Position numbers and translations under genes: made by a program
The notes under the pieces: model-generated
The model's input: the letters and a program-made list of their open reading frames with translations, nothing else
Told to the model about the DNA's origin: nothing
Databases searched by the model: none
NCBI GenBank assembly: GCA_942491535.1
Contig: CALOBV010000020.1
Span: forward strand, 1 to 64,000
Direction of reading: 5' to 3'
DNA: 64,000 nt
From: JAUVKT01 sp942491535
GTDB taxonomy: Bacteria; Bacteroidota; Bacteroidia; Bacteroidales; VadinHA17
Shown here: in pieces, positions 11,051 through 19,729 of the stretch
Layout: each line of letters opens with the position of its first letter
How positions within the stretch are numbered: position 1 is the first letter of the stretch

Positions 11051-11725
11051 TTAAAATGTTTTTAGTAGTGCTTCGGCTAATACCATATCAAGGGGCTTTG
11101 TTATTTTTATATTTTCGCTGTTACCCTCAACAAGGCTGATCTTTATTCCCAGTCTTTCGACCACTGTTGCATCGTCGGTAAAATTTGGTGAATAGCTACA
11201 ATCGTATGCTCTATGCAGGATGTCATAGCTAAAAACCTGGGGTGTTTGTACAAGTTTAATACTATGCCTGTCGAGAGGCCTGCTGTCGTTGCTTACTACA
11301 TTTACCTCTCTTACAGATTCGGGCGTAGTGATAACAGGGATGGCACATCCTGTTTTTTCAGCTTCTTTAAAGCAGGCCCTGATAGTCGACAAAGAAACAA
11401 GAGGCCTTACTGCATCATGTATTGCAATCAGTGAATCGGGCGCTGTAAGTCTGAGCCCGTTTTTCACAGAATAAAATCTTTCATCTCCCCCTGATGTAAT
11501 AGTATGATTATTCGTGAAGCTATGCTCTTTGCATAAGCTTTTCCAGTGATCGATCGATGATTCCGGAAGGACGATAACAGGGTTTATAGTATTATCATAT
11601 TCGAGAAACCTTTCAATTGCATGCATAATTACCGGTTTCCCATTAAGCAATAGAAACTGTTTTGGCGTATCTCCGCCCATCCTGATCCCTGCTCCCCCCG
11701 CCATTATAATTACAAATTTCTGCAT
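11051..11725 (-). CDS. ispD: 2-C-methyl-D-erythritol 4-phosphate cytidylyltransferase
   Basis: Converts MEP and CTP to CDP-ME in the non-mevalonate isoprenoid pathway; cytosolic. About 224 residues, normal length. Motifs in order: the nucleotide-binding loop MAGGAGIRMG at the N-terminus (first position differs from the commoner AAG), GKPVIMHAIERF, IAIHDAVRPLVS, and QTPQVFSYD followed by FTDDATVVE. I chose the ATG at 11725 because an AGGGG ribosome-binding site lies just upstream. A TTG six codons earlier would add only MQKAGA. The gene is second in the operon, 24 nt after the acyl-CoA ligase and 19 nt before the DUF4197 gene. Confidence 0.93.
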   Translation of the reverse strand: MQKFVIIMAGGAGIRMGGDTPKQFLLLNGKPVIMHAIERFLEYDNTINPVIVLPESSIDHWKSLCKEHSFTNNHTITSGGDERFYSVKNGLRLTAPDSLIAIHDAVRPLVSLSTIRACFKEAEKTGCAIPVITTPESVREVNVVSNDSRPLDRHSIKLVQTPQVFSYDILHRAYDCSYSPNFTDDATVVERLGIKISLVEGNSENIKITKPLDMVLAEALLKTF

Positions 11726-11749
11726 CGCCCCTGCCTTTTGCAAACTGTA

Positions 11750-13390
11750 TTATGTATATATAAATCGTTTAATCGTCTTTTTTGGTGTTTTCTCAAACTC
11801 CTGATCATGGATCCTGTATTCTGCAACATTCATAAAGGACGGCATGCTATCATTAAGTTCTTTCCTTAGTTGGGTATAAACTTCGTCGATGTTTTTCACG
11901 TCGTCTGTCTTTATCTGGTCATTATCGGGGTATACAAGAGCTACCAGTTTATTGTTTTCGTTTATCACCACAGACTCGACTATATAAGGCTGATTATTAA
12001 TTGCTGATTCTATTTCTTCGGGATAGATATTCTGACCCGAGGGACCGAGAAGCATGTTTTTGCTTCTTCCCCTGATATAAATATTTCCCTCCTTATCAAC
12101 AACTCCCAGGTCGCCGGTATGGAGCCATCCATCTTTGTCGATAGCTTCGTTGGTGGCCTTCTCGTTTTTATAATAACCCAGCATTACATTGGTGCCACGT
12201 ACAATTATCTCGCCCACTTCGTTTTGAGGGTCGGACGAATCTATTGTTACTTCAAGGGTGTCGACCGGTCTGCCACAGGCCTGTGGCTTTGTTGTCGACC
12301 ACGGAGAGTAGCTTATCAGCGGTCCACATTCCGTCATGCCATACCCAACCGTAAATGGAAGTTTTATTTTCCTGAAGAAATCCTCCACATCATGATTGAG
12401 TGCTGCTCCACCAATAACCATTTCGATAAAGTTGCCACCAAATGAATTTGAAAACTTCTCCAGGACTTTCTTATACAGGATCTTATTAATTCCCGGTATG
12501 GCAAGTAAAATTTTCATATGAGGCTTTGAAAGAGCGGGCAGTAATCTTTTCTTATAAACCTTCTCTATTACAAGAGGGACAGATATTATCAGCCTTGGCT
12601 TTATCTCTCCAAAGGCGCTCATAATTACAGCCGGAGAGGGCGTTTTTGTAAGTATTGTAATATGGCATCCATAGGTAAACGGAAACAGAAATTCGAAGGC
12701 ACAACCAAGGGTATGAGCCAGCGGCAGGAAGGATACAATCTTGTCGCCGGGCTTAAGAGGCATATTGTTCTGGGCAAACCTGACATTTCCGGCCAGGCTT
12801 CTGTGAGGCACCATAACGCCCTTTGAGAATCCTGTTGTTCCTGAAGTATAGCTTAATACAGCCATTTCTTCGTTATCGATAGCTGAAAACTGAATATCAT
12901 CAGCCTTAAATGATGGATAAGTTTTATTAAACTCGTCGTCGAGCTGAGCAGAAAAAAGTTCCAGATCTTTGTTTCTGCCTGTAACAAAGCTAAAATCTTC
13001 AAGCCTGTAAACACCCGATAGCTCCGGCATCTTTTCAAATTCGAGAGTATCCCAGATCTTCCCATCAACCAACAATAATTTAGAGTCTGAATGATTGATA
13101 ATATTCGTCAGGTCTGAAGGTTTAAAGTCGGGCATAATTGGAACAGATACTGCACCATAGCATACTGTAGCAAGATAAGTTGCACACCAGTGGGCCGAGT
13201 TCTTTCCGAGAAGAGATACTTTATCTCCCTCTTTGATGCCCGCTTTCTCAAAGATCATATGGAATTTCTTTATCCTGGCTGCTATTTCTGCATAGGTATA
13301 TCCAATTCCTTTATAATCGGAGAGGGCCTCTATATCCCAGTTTTCACGAATACTTGTCTCGATATAATCTACCAATCTCTCTTTAATCAT
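11750..13390 (-). CDS. AMP-forming long-chain acyl-CoA synthetase/ligase family protein
   Basis: 546 residues, typical ANL adenylating enzyme: activates a carboxylate with ATP and normally passes it to CoA. The P-loop-like motif SYTSGTTGFSKGV is near residues 180-192, the A5 motif YGMTECGP near 345, GWLHTGDLG near 420 and a C-terminal KTPKKTIKRFIYT segment with the usual catalytic-Lys position. No signal peptide, so cytosolic or membrane-associated. It heads a minus-strand operon with ispD, the DUF4197 lipoprotein and the GNAT-like gene. A fatty acid substrate is likely from the similarity to FadD-type enzymes in Bacteroidota, but chain length cannot be read from sequence. Confidence 0.88.
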   Translation of the reverse strand: MIKERLVDYIETSIRENWDIEALSDYKGIGYTYAEIAARIKKFHMIFEKAGIKEGDKVSLLGKNSAHWCATYLATVCYGAVSVPIMPDFKPSDLTNIINHSDSKLLLVDGKIWDTLEFEKMPELSGVYRLEDFSFVTGRNKDLELFSAQLDDEFNKTYPSFKADDIQFSAIDNEEMAVLSYTSGTTGFSKGVMVPHRSLAGNVRFAQNNMPLKPGDKIVSFLPLAHTLGCAFEFLFPFTYGCHITILTKTPSPAVIMSAFGEIKPRLIISVPLVIEKVYKKRLLPALSKPHMKILLAIPGINKILYKKVLEKFSNSFGGNFIEMVIGGAALNHDVEDFFRKIKLPFTVGYGMTECGPLISYSPWSTTKPQACGRPVDTLEVTIDSSDPQNEVGEIIVRGTNVMLGYYKNEKATNEAIDKDGWLHTGDLGVVDKEGNIYIRGRSKNMLLGPSGQNIYPEEIESAINNQPYIVESVVINENNKLVALVYPDNDQIKTDDVKNIDEVYTQLRKELNDSMPSFMNVAEYRIHDQEFEKTPKKTIKRFIYT

Positions 13391-13477
13391 AGGTCGGATT
13401 TTTTGGTTCAGGGTAAAAATACGATAATTGATTAAATGACAGGTGGCTTTAGAAGAAAAAGTGGAAAAGGAATAGGG

Positions 13478-13640
13478 GCTCGCTGAGGCGAGCGTTATTA
13501 GTTAATAGTTACTTGCTCGCTGAGGCGAGCGTTATTAGTTAATAGTTACTTGCTCGCTGAGGCGAGCGTTATTAGTTAATTGTTACTTGCTCGCTGAGGC
13601 GAGCGTTAATAGTTAATTGTTATTTACTCGCGTTGCTCGT
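13478..13640. repeat. 37-bp tandem repeat, four copies plus a decayed fifth, each with a palindrome
   Basis: Copies start at 13478, 13515, 13552 and 13589, exactly 37 bp apart, followed by a degraded fifth to about 13640. Each holds the palindrome GCTCGCTGAGGCGAGC and a TTATTAGTTAAT-type spacer. They lie directly upstream of a four-helix-bundle gene. Related GCGAGC-containing sequence follows that gene in the opposite orientation (14047-14137). Confidence 0.92.
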
Positions 13641-13688
13641 GATAATTTTGTAAATTTGGTTTTGTGGAATTGTTTTTATTCTTGCTGT

Positions 13689-14046
13689 ATGAGTCTAAAT
13701 GATCTAGAAGTATATCAGATTGCAATAAAGATTAGTGATCTTGCATGGAAGGTTTATCGAGTACTGCCAAAAGAACTTACTTATAAAATGGGCTCGCAAT
13801 TTCTTAGTTCTTCCGATTCAATAGGAGCAAATATTGCTGAAGGGTTTGGTCGCTTTCATTACAAAGATTCTATGAAGTTCTATTACAACTCAAGAGGATC
13901 TCTTTATGAAACTACTTTTTTGGTTAAACATGTTAAAATCAAGGGGGCTAATAGATCATGACCATGAATCAGAGTTAACAGAATTAATAACTACGGAAAA
14001 AATCAAATTGAATAAGTTTATCAAATCAATTAAATCCAAAATCTAA
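13689..14046 (+). pseudogene. Four-helix-bundle protein (23S-rRNA-IVP/bAvd-like family), one frameshift
   Basis: Starts MSLNDLEVYQIAIKISDLAW and continues with the family core (MGSQFLSSSDSIGANIAEGFGR, residues about 37-58), then FHYKDSMKFYYNSRGSLYET. A run of six T at 13916-13921 shifts the frame. Dropping one T restores TTFWLNMLKSRGLIDHD and a C-terminus ending KSIKSKI at the stop 14044-14046, giving about 119 residues, the family's normal size. Members are small dimer- or pentamer-forming helical bundles found in 23S rRNA intervening sequences and, as Avd, in diversity-generating retroelements. Their function as free-standing genes is unknown. No reverse transcriptase or template repeat is nearby. 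The gene is bracketed by related inverted repeats. Confidence 0.85.
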
Positions 14047-14137
14047 TAAGCAATAACGCGAGCGCAGCGAGCCAATAACTAATTGCGCGAGCTACGCGAG
14101 CAATTTACCAATAACGCAGAGAGCGAATAACTTAATA
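14047..14137. repeat. GCGAGC-rich repeats downstream of the four-helix-bundle gene
   Basis: Three imperfect units containing GCGAGCG-, GCGCGAGCTACGCGAGC- and GCAGAGAGCG-type cores separated by CAATAAC/AATAACT spacers. The orientation is opposite to the 37-bp upstream array, so the gene sits between arms of an imperfect inverted repeat. Confidence 0.75.
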
Positions 14138-14141
14138 ACTT

Positions 14142-14528
14142 TTAAACAAAGTACATTACCAGCAGTGCGGCAATAGAGAGAACATTAACCAGTGTAAAGA
14201 AGTAATAAAAGCTTTCGCGCTTTTTCCTGAAATGACCCAGTTTGCGGGCAAATATTCCTATTGTAGGAACAAAAAGAACAAGCAGGAAGGCAAAGAATTC
14301 AATATCCAAAAAGACTTCGCTCATTCCTCCTCTTACCAGGCTTGAGAGATAAATAACCAGAAGTAAAACAAAGAGATACAGCAAGTAGCTTACTTTTAAA
14401 AGAAGGGTTGAGATAGGATATTTTTTATGTATCCTATGAGGTTTAAGGTAGGCATAGGCCAGGGAGAAAACGAAAATTATAAAAAAAGCCCCAAGGATAA
14501 AATTCATTACTTCAGGAAAATTTGCCAT
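14142..14528 (-). CDS. Small integral membrane protein, unknown function
   Basis: 128 residues with about four hydrophobic spans (residues roughly 7-26, 44-64, 76-94, 108-127) joined by short basic loops such as KPHRIHKKYP and RKLGHFRKKRES, giving a Lys/Arg-rich cytoplasmic face. No conserved catalytic motif is recognised. It is the last gene of a minus-strand run, 16 nt after a ROK kinase. I do not recognise the family. Confidence 0.7.
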   Translation of the reverse strand: MANFPEVMNFILGAFFIIFVFSLAYAYLKPHRIHKKYPISTLLLKVSYLLYLFVLLLVIYLSSLVRGGMSEVFLDIEFFAFLLVLFVPTIGIFARKLGHFRKKRESFYYFFTLVNVLSIAALLVMYFV

Positions 14529-14544
14529 TATTTTTGAATATTAA

Positions 14545-15507
14545 TTACTTCTGTGTTTCGGTCCAGACCAGTGAACTGGCGCCAAGAACAGCTGCGTTTT
14601 TTGTGCTCAGGCCAGATGGTAAAAGCTTTACCCTGCCTTTATATATACTCAGTAAATGTTCGTTCATAGATTTCCTGGCCGGTTCAAAAATTAAATCGTC
14701 AGCCATTGCCAGTCCGCCAAACAGAAATATAGCTTCAGGATTCGTGTGGGCGACAAGGTCGGCAAGTTTAAATCCCAGCATTCTTCCTGTATGTTCAAAG
14801 GCCTGCAGGGCAAGAGTGTCGCCTTTAAGGGCGGCATCATGGATCTTTTTTGCATCAAGATCATTAAAGCTGAGGGTTCTTAATTCACTATCCTGAATAC
14901 TGTCTGCCATAATTTTCAACAGGGTTCTTTTAATCCCCGAGGCCGAAACATAGGTCTCCAGGCATCCTGTTTTGCCACACCCACATTCCCTGTTCGACAT
15001 CCCCGGCCTTATTGTCGTATGACCCAGTTCGCCGGCAAAGCCGTCTTCTCCATAAACCAGGCTGCCGTTTACCACAAGGCCGCTACCCAATCCGGTACCA
15101 AGGGTAATTACCACAAAATTCTTCATCCCCCTTGCTCCGCCATATACCATCTCACCAACAGCAGCAGCATTAGCATCATTTGTTACGACAACCGGTAATG
15201 AGGTGTGTTTTTTAAAATATGCAGAAAGTGGAACAATTCCTTTCCAGGGCAGGGTGGCTGCATACTCAATAGTGCCCTTGTTAATATTACCCATGGGGGT
15301 TCCTATCCCATAACCTTCGATACTATAGCCATTATCCAGATGTTTAATAGTAAGCTCTATCTTTTCATAAAGGGCTGCAACAAAGACTTCGATATTCTTG
15401 AAATCTTTAGTTTTAATGGACCCTTCATCCAGGATTTTCCCTTCTTCAGTAACAATTCCGAATACAGTATTTGTTCCTCCAATGTCTATACCGACAGCTA
15501 CTTTCAT
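14545..15507 (-). CDS. ROK-family sugar kinase (glucokinase-like), paralogue 1
   Basis: 320 residues, cytosolic. Shows the ROK plan: N-terminal phosphate loop GIDIGGTNT (residues 6-14), catalytic Asp in VTNDANAAAVGE, ITLGTGLGSGLV, the substrate-site GELGHTT, the zinc-binding CGCGKTGCLE cluster, and a C-terminal FLFGGLA adenosine-side loop. Such enzymes phosphorylate hexoses, often glucose at O6. It lacks an N-terminal helix-turn-helix, so it is a kinase-type rather than repressor-type ROK. It lies 39 nt after a second ROK gene of the same architecture; tandem duplication with divergence is likely. The exact sugar is not determinable. Confidence 0.88.
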   Translation of the reverse strand: MKVAVGIDIGGTNTVFGIVTEEGKILDEGSIKTKDFKNIEVFVAALYEKIELTIKHLDNGYSIEGYGIGTPMGNINKGTIEYAATLPWKGIVPLSAYFKKHTSLPVVVTNDANAAAVGEMVYGGARGMKNFVVITLGTGLGSGLVVNGSLVYGEDGFAGELGHTTIRPGMSNRECGCGKTGCLETYVSASGIKRTLLKIMADSIQDSELRTLSFNDLDAKKIHDAALKGDTLALQAFEHTGRMLGFKLADLVAHTNPEAIFLFGGLAMADDLIFEPARKSMNEHLLSIYKGRVKLLPSGLSTKNAAVLGASSLVWTETQK

Positions 15508-15546
15508 CTGTTTTGAATGATAAATAGTAAATATAGCAAAAAGTAA

Positions 15547-16491
15547 CTAGAGCTCTTTCCAGGCCAGTGCTGCAGATCCAAGAACGGCAGCATTGTCTTT
15601 CTGTATGCCTGAAGGCAATATTTTTACACTGGCCTGCAATAAAGGAAATATATAATTGTCGAAATACTTCCTTACAGGTACCAGGAGGATATCGCCTGCA
15701 TTAGCCAGTCCGCCAAACAGAAAAACTGCTTCCGGAGAGGTTACTACCGCCGTGTTGGCAATTGCCCTGGCCAGCATCTCTGCTGTAAAGTCAAAGGCTT
15801 CCAGGGCCAGCTTATCGCCTCTCTCTGCAGCCTCTGCAATAATCTTTGATGTTAGATCTTCGGGCTTAATCTTTCTCAGTTCACTGGATTTACCTGCTTC
15901 TTCAAGAAGAAGTTGAACTGTTGTTACAATACCCGGGGCAGATACATACTGCTCGAGGCAACCTCTTCTTCCGCAATTACATTGACGTCCCTCGGGTTCC
16001 ATTATCATATGTCCGCATTCACCAGCAAAGCCCGTGTGTCCATATACCACATCCCCATCAACAACAATACCACTGCCCAGGCCTGTGCCCAGGGTAAAGA
16101 CAAAAAAGTTTTTCATTCCTTTTGCACCGCCAAACAACTGTTCGCCAAGAGCCGCTGCATTAGCGTCGTTGGTAAGTACAGCCTTTACTCCAAGCTTTTT
16201 TTCAATCATATCTGCAAAAGGTATGATTCCGGGCCATCCGAGATTTGGCGCTTCTTCAATAGTGCCCCTGTTATAGTTTCCGTTGGGCGCCCCAATTCCT
16301 ATAGCCTTAAGATTGAACCTGTTATCCACAAGCTTTGAGAATTCAATTGCCAGGGCATCAATAAATCCTACAACTTCGTTGAAATCTGTGGTTTTTATAT
16401 TAGAGTCAGCAAGTACAACTCCATTTTTGTCAACTAAACCAATTGCGGTATTTGTTCCACCAATATCAATTCCAATAACTACATCTTTCAT
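15547..16491 (-). CDS. ROK-family sugar kinase (glucokinase-like), paralogue 2
   Basis: About 314 residues from the preferred ATG at 16491 (MKDVVIGIDIGGTNT); a longer reading from 16545 would add 18 poorly conserved residues overlapping the upstream gene. Same motif order as its neighbour: LTNDANAAALGEQLFGGAKG with the catalytic Asp, FTLGTGLGSGIV, GECGHMI, the zinc cluster CNCGRRGCLEQYVS, and FLFGGLANAGD. Likely phosphorylates a hexose in the cytosol. It follows the Ig-like lipoprotein gene by 13 nt and precedes paralogue 1 by 39 nt. The two copies differ across most of their length, so substrate specialisation is possible. Confidence 0.88.
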   Translation of the reverse strand: MKDVVIGIDIGGTNTAIGLVDKNGVVLADSNIKTTDFNEVVGFIDALAIEFSKLVDNRFNLKAIGIGAPNGNYNRGTIEEAPNLGWPGIIPFADMIEKKLGVKAVLTNDANAAALGEQLFGGAKGMKNFFVFTLGTGLGSGIVVDGDVVYGHTGFAGECGHMIMEPEGRQCNCGRRGCLEQYVSAPGIVTTVQLLLEEAGKSSELRKIKPEDLTSKIIAEAAERGDKLALEAFDFTAEMLARAIANTAVVTSPEAVFLFGGLANAGDILLVPVRKYFDNYIFPLLQASVKILPSGIQKDNAAVLGSAALAWKEL

Positions 16492-16504
16492 AATAATATT
16501 TTTC

Positions 16505-18307
16505 TTATCTGCCAGATGGTTTCTGTTCTTTCCGCATCTGATCATTTTTAAAATTAAGTTCGTTTATTTCCCAATCCTGGACAAGGTCCCATTGAACCTT
16601 TATATCAATTATGTTGGGGTAGAACGACACCGGTTCGGGCTGTCTTTTTATATCATAGTCGCCGGTGGTCCACTTGCCGTTCTCATCAAGATCGAATATT
16701 GCTTTAACTGTATATGTGCCTTTGTCAAGCAAGGGGTAAAAGATCTCCGCAGACTCTTCCAGTACAACATAATCTTCTTTTACGATAATGTCTTTTGAGT
16801 TTATTAGCTGGAGGATTATGTTTCCACTATATCCAGACAGTCTCATCATTAGTGTTCCATACGATTCTTTATTGCTAACTGTAAATCTAAGACTGGTGGA
16901 GTCGTTGTTATTTCCAAAAATATCAACAAAAGCACCTTTGTCATATGTCAGAAAATAGGTGCTATCCTCCATAAACTGATGCTTTAATATCAGCTTCTTG
17001 TTTGAAGTCGAATCTTTTAGAAGGGTATAGTTCAGTGGAAGCATACTTGTATCTGCCATAACATAGAGGTCGATAAGCGAAGTATCGGGTTCATCAAGTG
17101 GCGTGTCGAAGTAGAATAATACATTCTGCCCCGGCTTAAAGCCCGATCGTGATGCAGCATTATTCTTAACCGGAAGGCCCTTCTTTTCCTCCTGATTTTT
17201 GCCTCTCTGTGGCCGGGGCTCAAAATACCTGAAATCAATAGTATCTGATGTTATTGCGATTACCCCGGCTGAGTCTGTTTCGGGATATTCTGCGTGAACA
17301 CTCAAAGTCTGTTGACTGTAGGCTAATGAATCCAGCACCCATATAACAACAGTATCTTTATTGGGTAACATTTCGATCGAATACCTGACATCTATGCTAT
17401 CGATAAAGTTTATAGCAAACTGACCTGAATCAAGGGCCTGTTTAAAAACAAACATCATCTTATATGCCTCGTCTCTGCTGGTTGTTGACAGGTATTGAGC
17501 CTTGCTCTCTCCCTGGAAGTGAAAGAGCCTGTACTCATTTCCAGGAATTGACAGGTATCTTGCAGAGTCTGCTGCAGTAGCAAGCGAGTCGGGCATCTCG
17601 GGAATAAAATTATTTATCCCGCTGAGTGTTATTGTCGAATCAATAAAGGCAAAGGTCTCGTCCTCGAGGTCGTAGATCTTGTTATTATTAAGATCTAAAA
17701 GTCCATAAATGGCATATTCGCCCTCAGCTATATTATCTATCCTGAATTTACCATCTGTTCCTGCTCTTGTAATATATTCCGGGAGAATTGTTCTGGGGGC
17801 AGTATCGTTCAGGTTTTTGTAGAGCACAACAAATATTTCTTCACCCGAATCAAGAGTTCTGGCATTATATATTGTACCTGTAACAGAAAGAGAATCAAGT
17901 GTTGGTCCGGTTGAAAATACATATTGAAAATTCTCAATAGCATTCCCTTCGTTCAGGTCGCGCACAGCATCCATAAAATAAAAGGTATAGGTGATGCTGT
18001 CTCGTAGTGCCTCATCAAAATTTACGATTAATTTTTTTCCCTTTGTTGTGATCTCAGGCTTATTCTCAAAGGGAGGAGAAATCATTAATTTCTGATCAAT
18101 ATTGTCAAGAACAAAATATTCATCAAAAGTTATTTCAAATTTGCTCTCCCTGAAATTAATGGTCTTGTCGACAGGCTCGGCTTCGACGACAAGAGGAGGA
18201 GTCTCATCTTCAGGCCCGCCCGATGGTCCGGCATTATTTTGTTTTGCACACGAAAACAAAAAATATCCTAAAATCATCAAAGACGCAATATGTAATACTA
18301 TTCGCAT
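16505..18307 (-). CDS. Ig-like (Big_5-type) domain lipoprotein
   Basis: 600 residues. The signal MRIVLHIASLMILGYFLFSC puts a lipobox Cys at residue 20, so it is probably lipid-anchored. After a GPSGGPEDETPPLVVEAEP linker comes a bacterial Ig-like domain (FRESKFEITFDEYFVLDNI to TYTFYFMDAVRDLNEGN), then a prealbumin-like segment (VTGTIYNARTLDSGEEIF; GKFRIDNIAEGEYAIYGLLDLNNN). The C-terminus has a similar IFDLDENGKWTTGDYDIKRQPEPV module and a basic tail. This architecture is common in Bacteroidota, but no biochemical role is established. First gene of the operon with the two ROK kinases, divergent from lgt. Confidence 0.82.
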   Translation of the reverse strand: MRIVLHIASLMILGYFLFSCAKQNNAGPSGGPEDETPPLVVEAEPVDKTINFRESKFEITFDEYFVLDNIDQKLMISPPFENKPEITTKGKKLIVNFDEALRDSITYTFYFMDAVRDLNEGNAIENFQYVFSTGPTLDSLSVTGTIYNARTLDSGEEIFVVLYKNLNDTAPRTILPEYITRAGTDGKFRIDNIAEGEYAIYGLLDLNNNKIYDLEDETFAFIDSTITLSGINNFIPEMPDSLATAADSARYLSIPGNEYRLFHFQGESKAQYLSTTSRDEAYKMMFVFKQALDSGQFAINFIDSIDVRYSIEMLPNKDTVVIWVLDSLAYSQQTLSVHAEYPETDSAGVIAITSDTIDFRYFEPRPQRGKNQEEKKGLPVKNNAASRSGFKPGQNVLFYFDTPLDEPDTSLIDLYVMADTSMLPLNYTLLKDSTSNKKLILKHQFMEDSTYFLTYDKGAFVDIFGNNNDSTSLRFTVSNKESYGTLMMRLSGYSGNIILQLINSKDIIVKEDYVVLEESAEIFYPLLDKGTYTVKAIFDLDENGKWTTGDYDIKRQPEPVSFYPNIIDIKVQWDLVQDWEINELNFKNDQMRKEQKPSGR

Positions 18308-18386
18308 ACTGTCAAAATAATCAAGCGGATTACAAACCTACATCAAATTTTTCTTAATTTTGAAATTCATTTTAAAATTGTTCGCT

Positions 18387-19220
18387 ATGACATTTGCCAT
18401 AATAACCTGGGATGTAAACCCCGAAATATTCAGAATAGGGAATTTTGCAGTAAGATGGTATGGACTTCTTTTTGCTTCGGGTTTTTTGTTTGGTTATCTC
18501 CTGTTTCAAAAGATGTTCAAAAACGAAGGGATTAAAGAAGAAGTGCTTGACAGACTTACTGTTTATGCCGCCCTGGGAACAATTATTGGTGCCCGCCTGG
18601 GTCATTGCCTCTTTTACGAGCCATCTTATTACCTCAGTAATCCCATTGAAATTCTTAAGATATGGCAGGGAGGACTTGCCAGTCATGGAGCAGCTATCGG
18701 CATCCTGCTTGCCCTCTGGCTTTTCGTGAGAAAGGAAAAGAAACCATATTTGTGGGTTCTCGACCGGATAGTAATTGTTACAGCGCTTGCCGGTGCTATG
18801 ATAAGGCTTGGAAACCTTATGAATTCTGAAATATACGGGGTTGAGACAACTCTTCCATGGGGCTTTGTTTTCCTTAGAAATAATGAAGTTGCCCCAAAGC
18901 ACCCAACTCAAATTTATGAAGCACTCGCCTACCTTGTTATATTTGTGTTACTTCACAGGATATACTGGAGAAAGAAGGCAGGGGAGTTTATACAGGGTTC
19001 TATTTTCAGCATCTTCCTTATCCTGGTATTTACCTTCCGCTTCTTCATTGAATATGTAAAAGAAGACCAGGTTGCTTTCGAAGCAGGCATGAAATTAAAT
19101 ATGGGGCAATGGCTGAGTGTGCCGTTTGTGCTAATTGGGGTTGTATTACTGATTTACAGTATACGTAAACACCGGTTGGAAAAGGAAAAGTATAAAGGAA
19201 ACAGAATACCGGAAACATGA
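18387..19220 (+). CDS. lgt: Prolipoprotein diacylglyceryl transferase
   Basis: Transfers diacylglyceryl from phosphatidylglycerol to the lipobox cysteine of prolipoproteins, in the inner membrane. About 277 residues from MTFAIITWDVNPEIF; an ATG nine codons earlier (18360) is also possible. Family blocks: FAVRWYGLLFASGF, GARLGHCLFYEPSYY, GGLASHGAAIGI (with the conserved His), RLGNLMNSEIYG (the Lgt signature with Arg and Asn) and PKHPTQIYEA. About seven membrane spans. It is divergent from a lipoprotein gene, a fitting though not functionally required neighbour. Confidence 0.93.
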   Translation: MTFAIITWDVNPEIFRIGNFAVRWYGLLFASGFLFGYLLFQKMFKNEGIKEEVLDRLTVYAALGTIIGARLGHCLFYEPSYYLSNPIEILKIWQGGLASHGAAIGILLALWLFVRKEKKPYLWVLDRIVIVTALAGAMIRLGNLMNSEIYGVETTLPWGFVFLRNNEVAPKHPTQIYEALAYLVIFVLLHRIYWRKKAGEFIQGSIFSIFLILVFTFRFFIEYVKEDQVAFEAGMKLNMGQWLSVPFVLIGVVLLIYSIRKHRLEKEKYKGNRIPET

Positions 19221-19282
19221 AAAACCGTGGAAAAGATAATAGTCTTTTTGACTTAACTTGTATAGTTTCTGAAGTTTTCTAA

Positions 19283-19601
19283 CTATAGCCTCACAATATT
19301 TTTAATATCCTTTGATTCAGTAATTAATTTTTCATTCTGATTAATATTACATTTTAATTCAGACGCCTTAATAAGTCTAAGCCAGTAATTTGATTCTCTC
19401 ATTTCTCTTAATGATATTCTTACCTTATTTGTAAAATCCGCTCTAGATGATCCGGCTTGAGCTTCCTCATAATTTGCACCGGAAGAAAACGAACTTTTTG
19501 CAAGTTGATATCTAATTGTTTTTGATTCTGGTGAATTATCCAAAGTGCTTAAAAACTTTTTTGCTCTTTGCCATACCTTTAGACTCTCTAAAATCTCCCA
19601 T
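19283..19601 (-). pseudogene. Four-helix-bundle protein, second copy in window, one frameshift
   Basis: From the ATG at 19601 the frame reads MGDFRE; one extra base near 19584 then shifts it. The correct frame continues as LKVWQRAKKFLSTL and then LAKSSFSSGANYEEAQAGSSRADF and KVRISLREMRESNYWLRLI, the hallmark blocks of the S23/IVP four-helix-bundle family. It is about 106 residues when repaired. It is only distantly similar to the copy at 13689-14046, so it is not a local duplicate. CGGTTTCC-type repeats lie directly upstream (19692-19725). Both family members here carry a single indel. Confidence 0.8.
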
Positions 19602-19691
19602 TATTTTTGCAGCTTTAGTAAGATACTCCTATTCCATTAAAGATACAATACTTTTATAAAGTACTTTTTCCTAATTTGTCTTTTATCTTCT

Positions 19692-19725
19692 CAGTCCGGT
19701 TTCCGGTTTCCAGTCTCCGGTTTCT
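19692..19725. repeat. CCGGTTTCC-type short repeats beside the four-helix-bundle gene
   Basis: Three imperfect CCGGTTTC units (19696-19724) lie between the frameshifted four-helix-bundle gene and the TetR stop codon. A CCGGAAAC motif in the opposite orientation lies at the end of lgt (about 19209-19216). They may be boundary repeats, but the second arm is short and weak. Confidence 0.5.
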
Positions 19726-19729
19726 AGCT

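Noticed and set aside
13478..13640. 37-bp periodic repeats as a CRISPR array
   Set aside because: The repeats are contiguous tandem units with no unique spacers, and no cas gene is present.
13916..13921. T run in the four-helix-bundle gene as a programmed frameshift site
   Set aside because: No slippery X XXY YYZ context or downstream stimulatory structure is evident; a homopolymer error or plain mutation is simpler.
13689..14046. Avd accessory gene of a diversity-generating retroelement
   Set aside because: No reverse transcriptase, template repeat or variable repeat target was found nearby.
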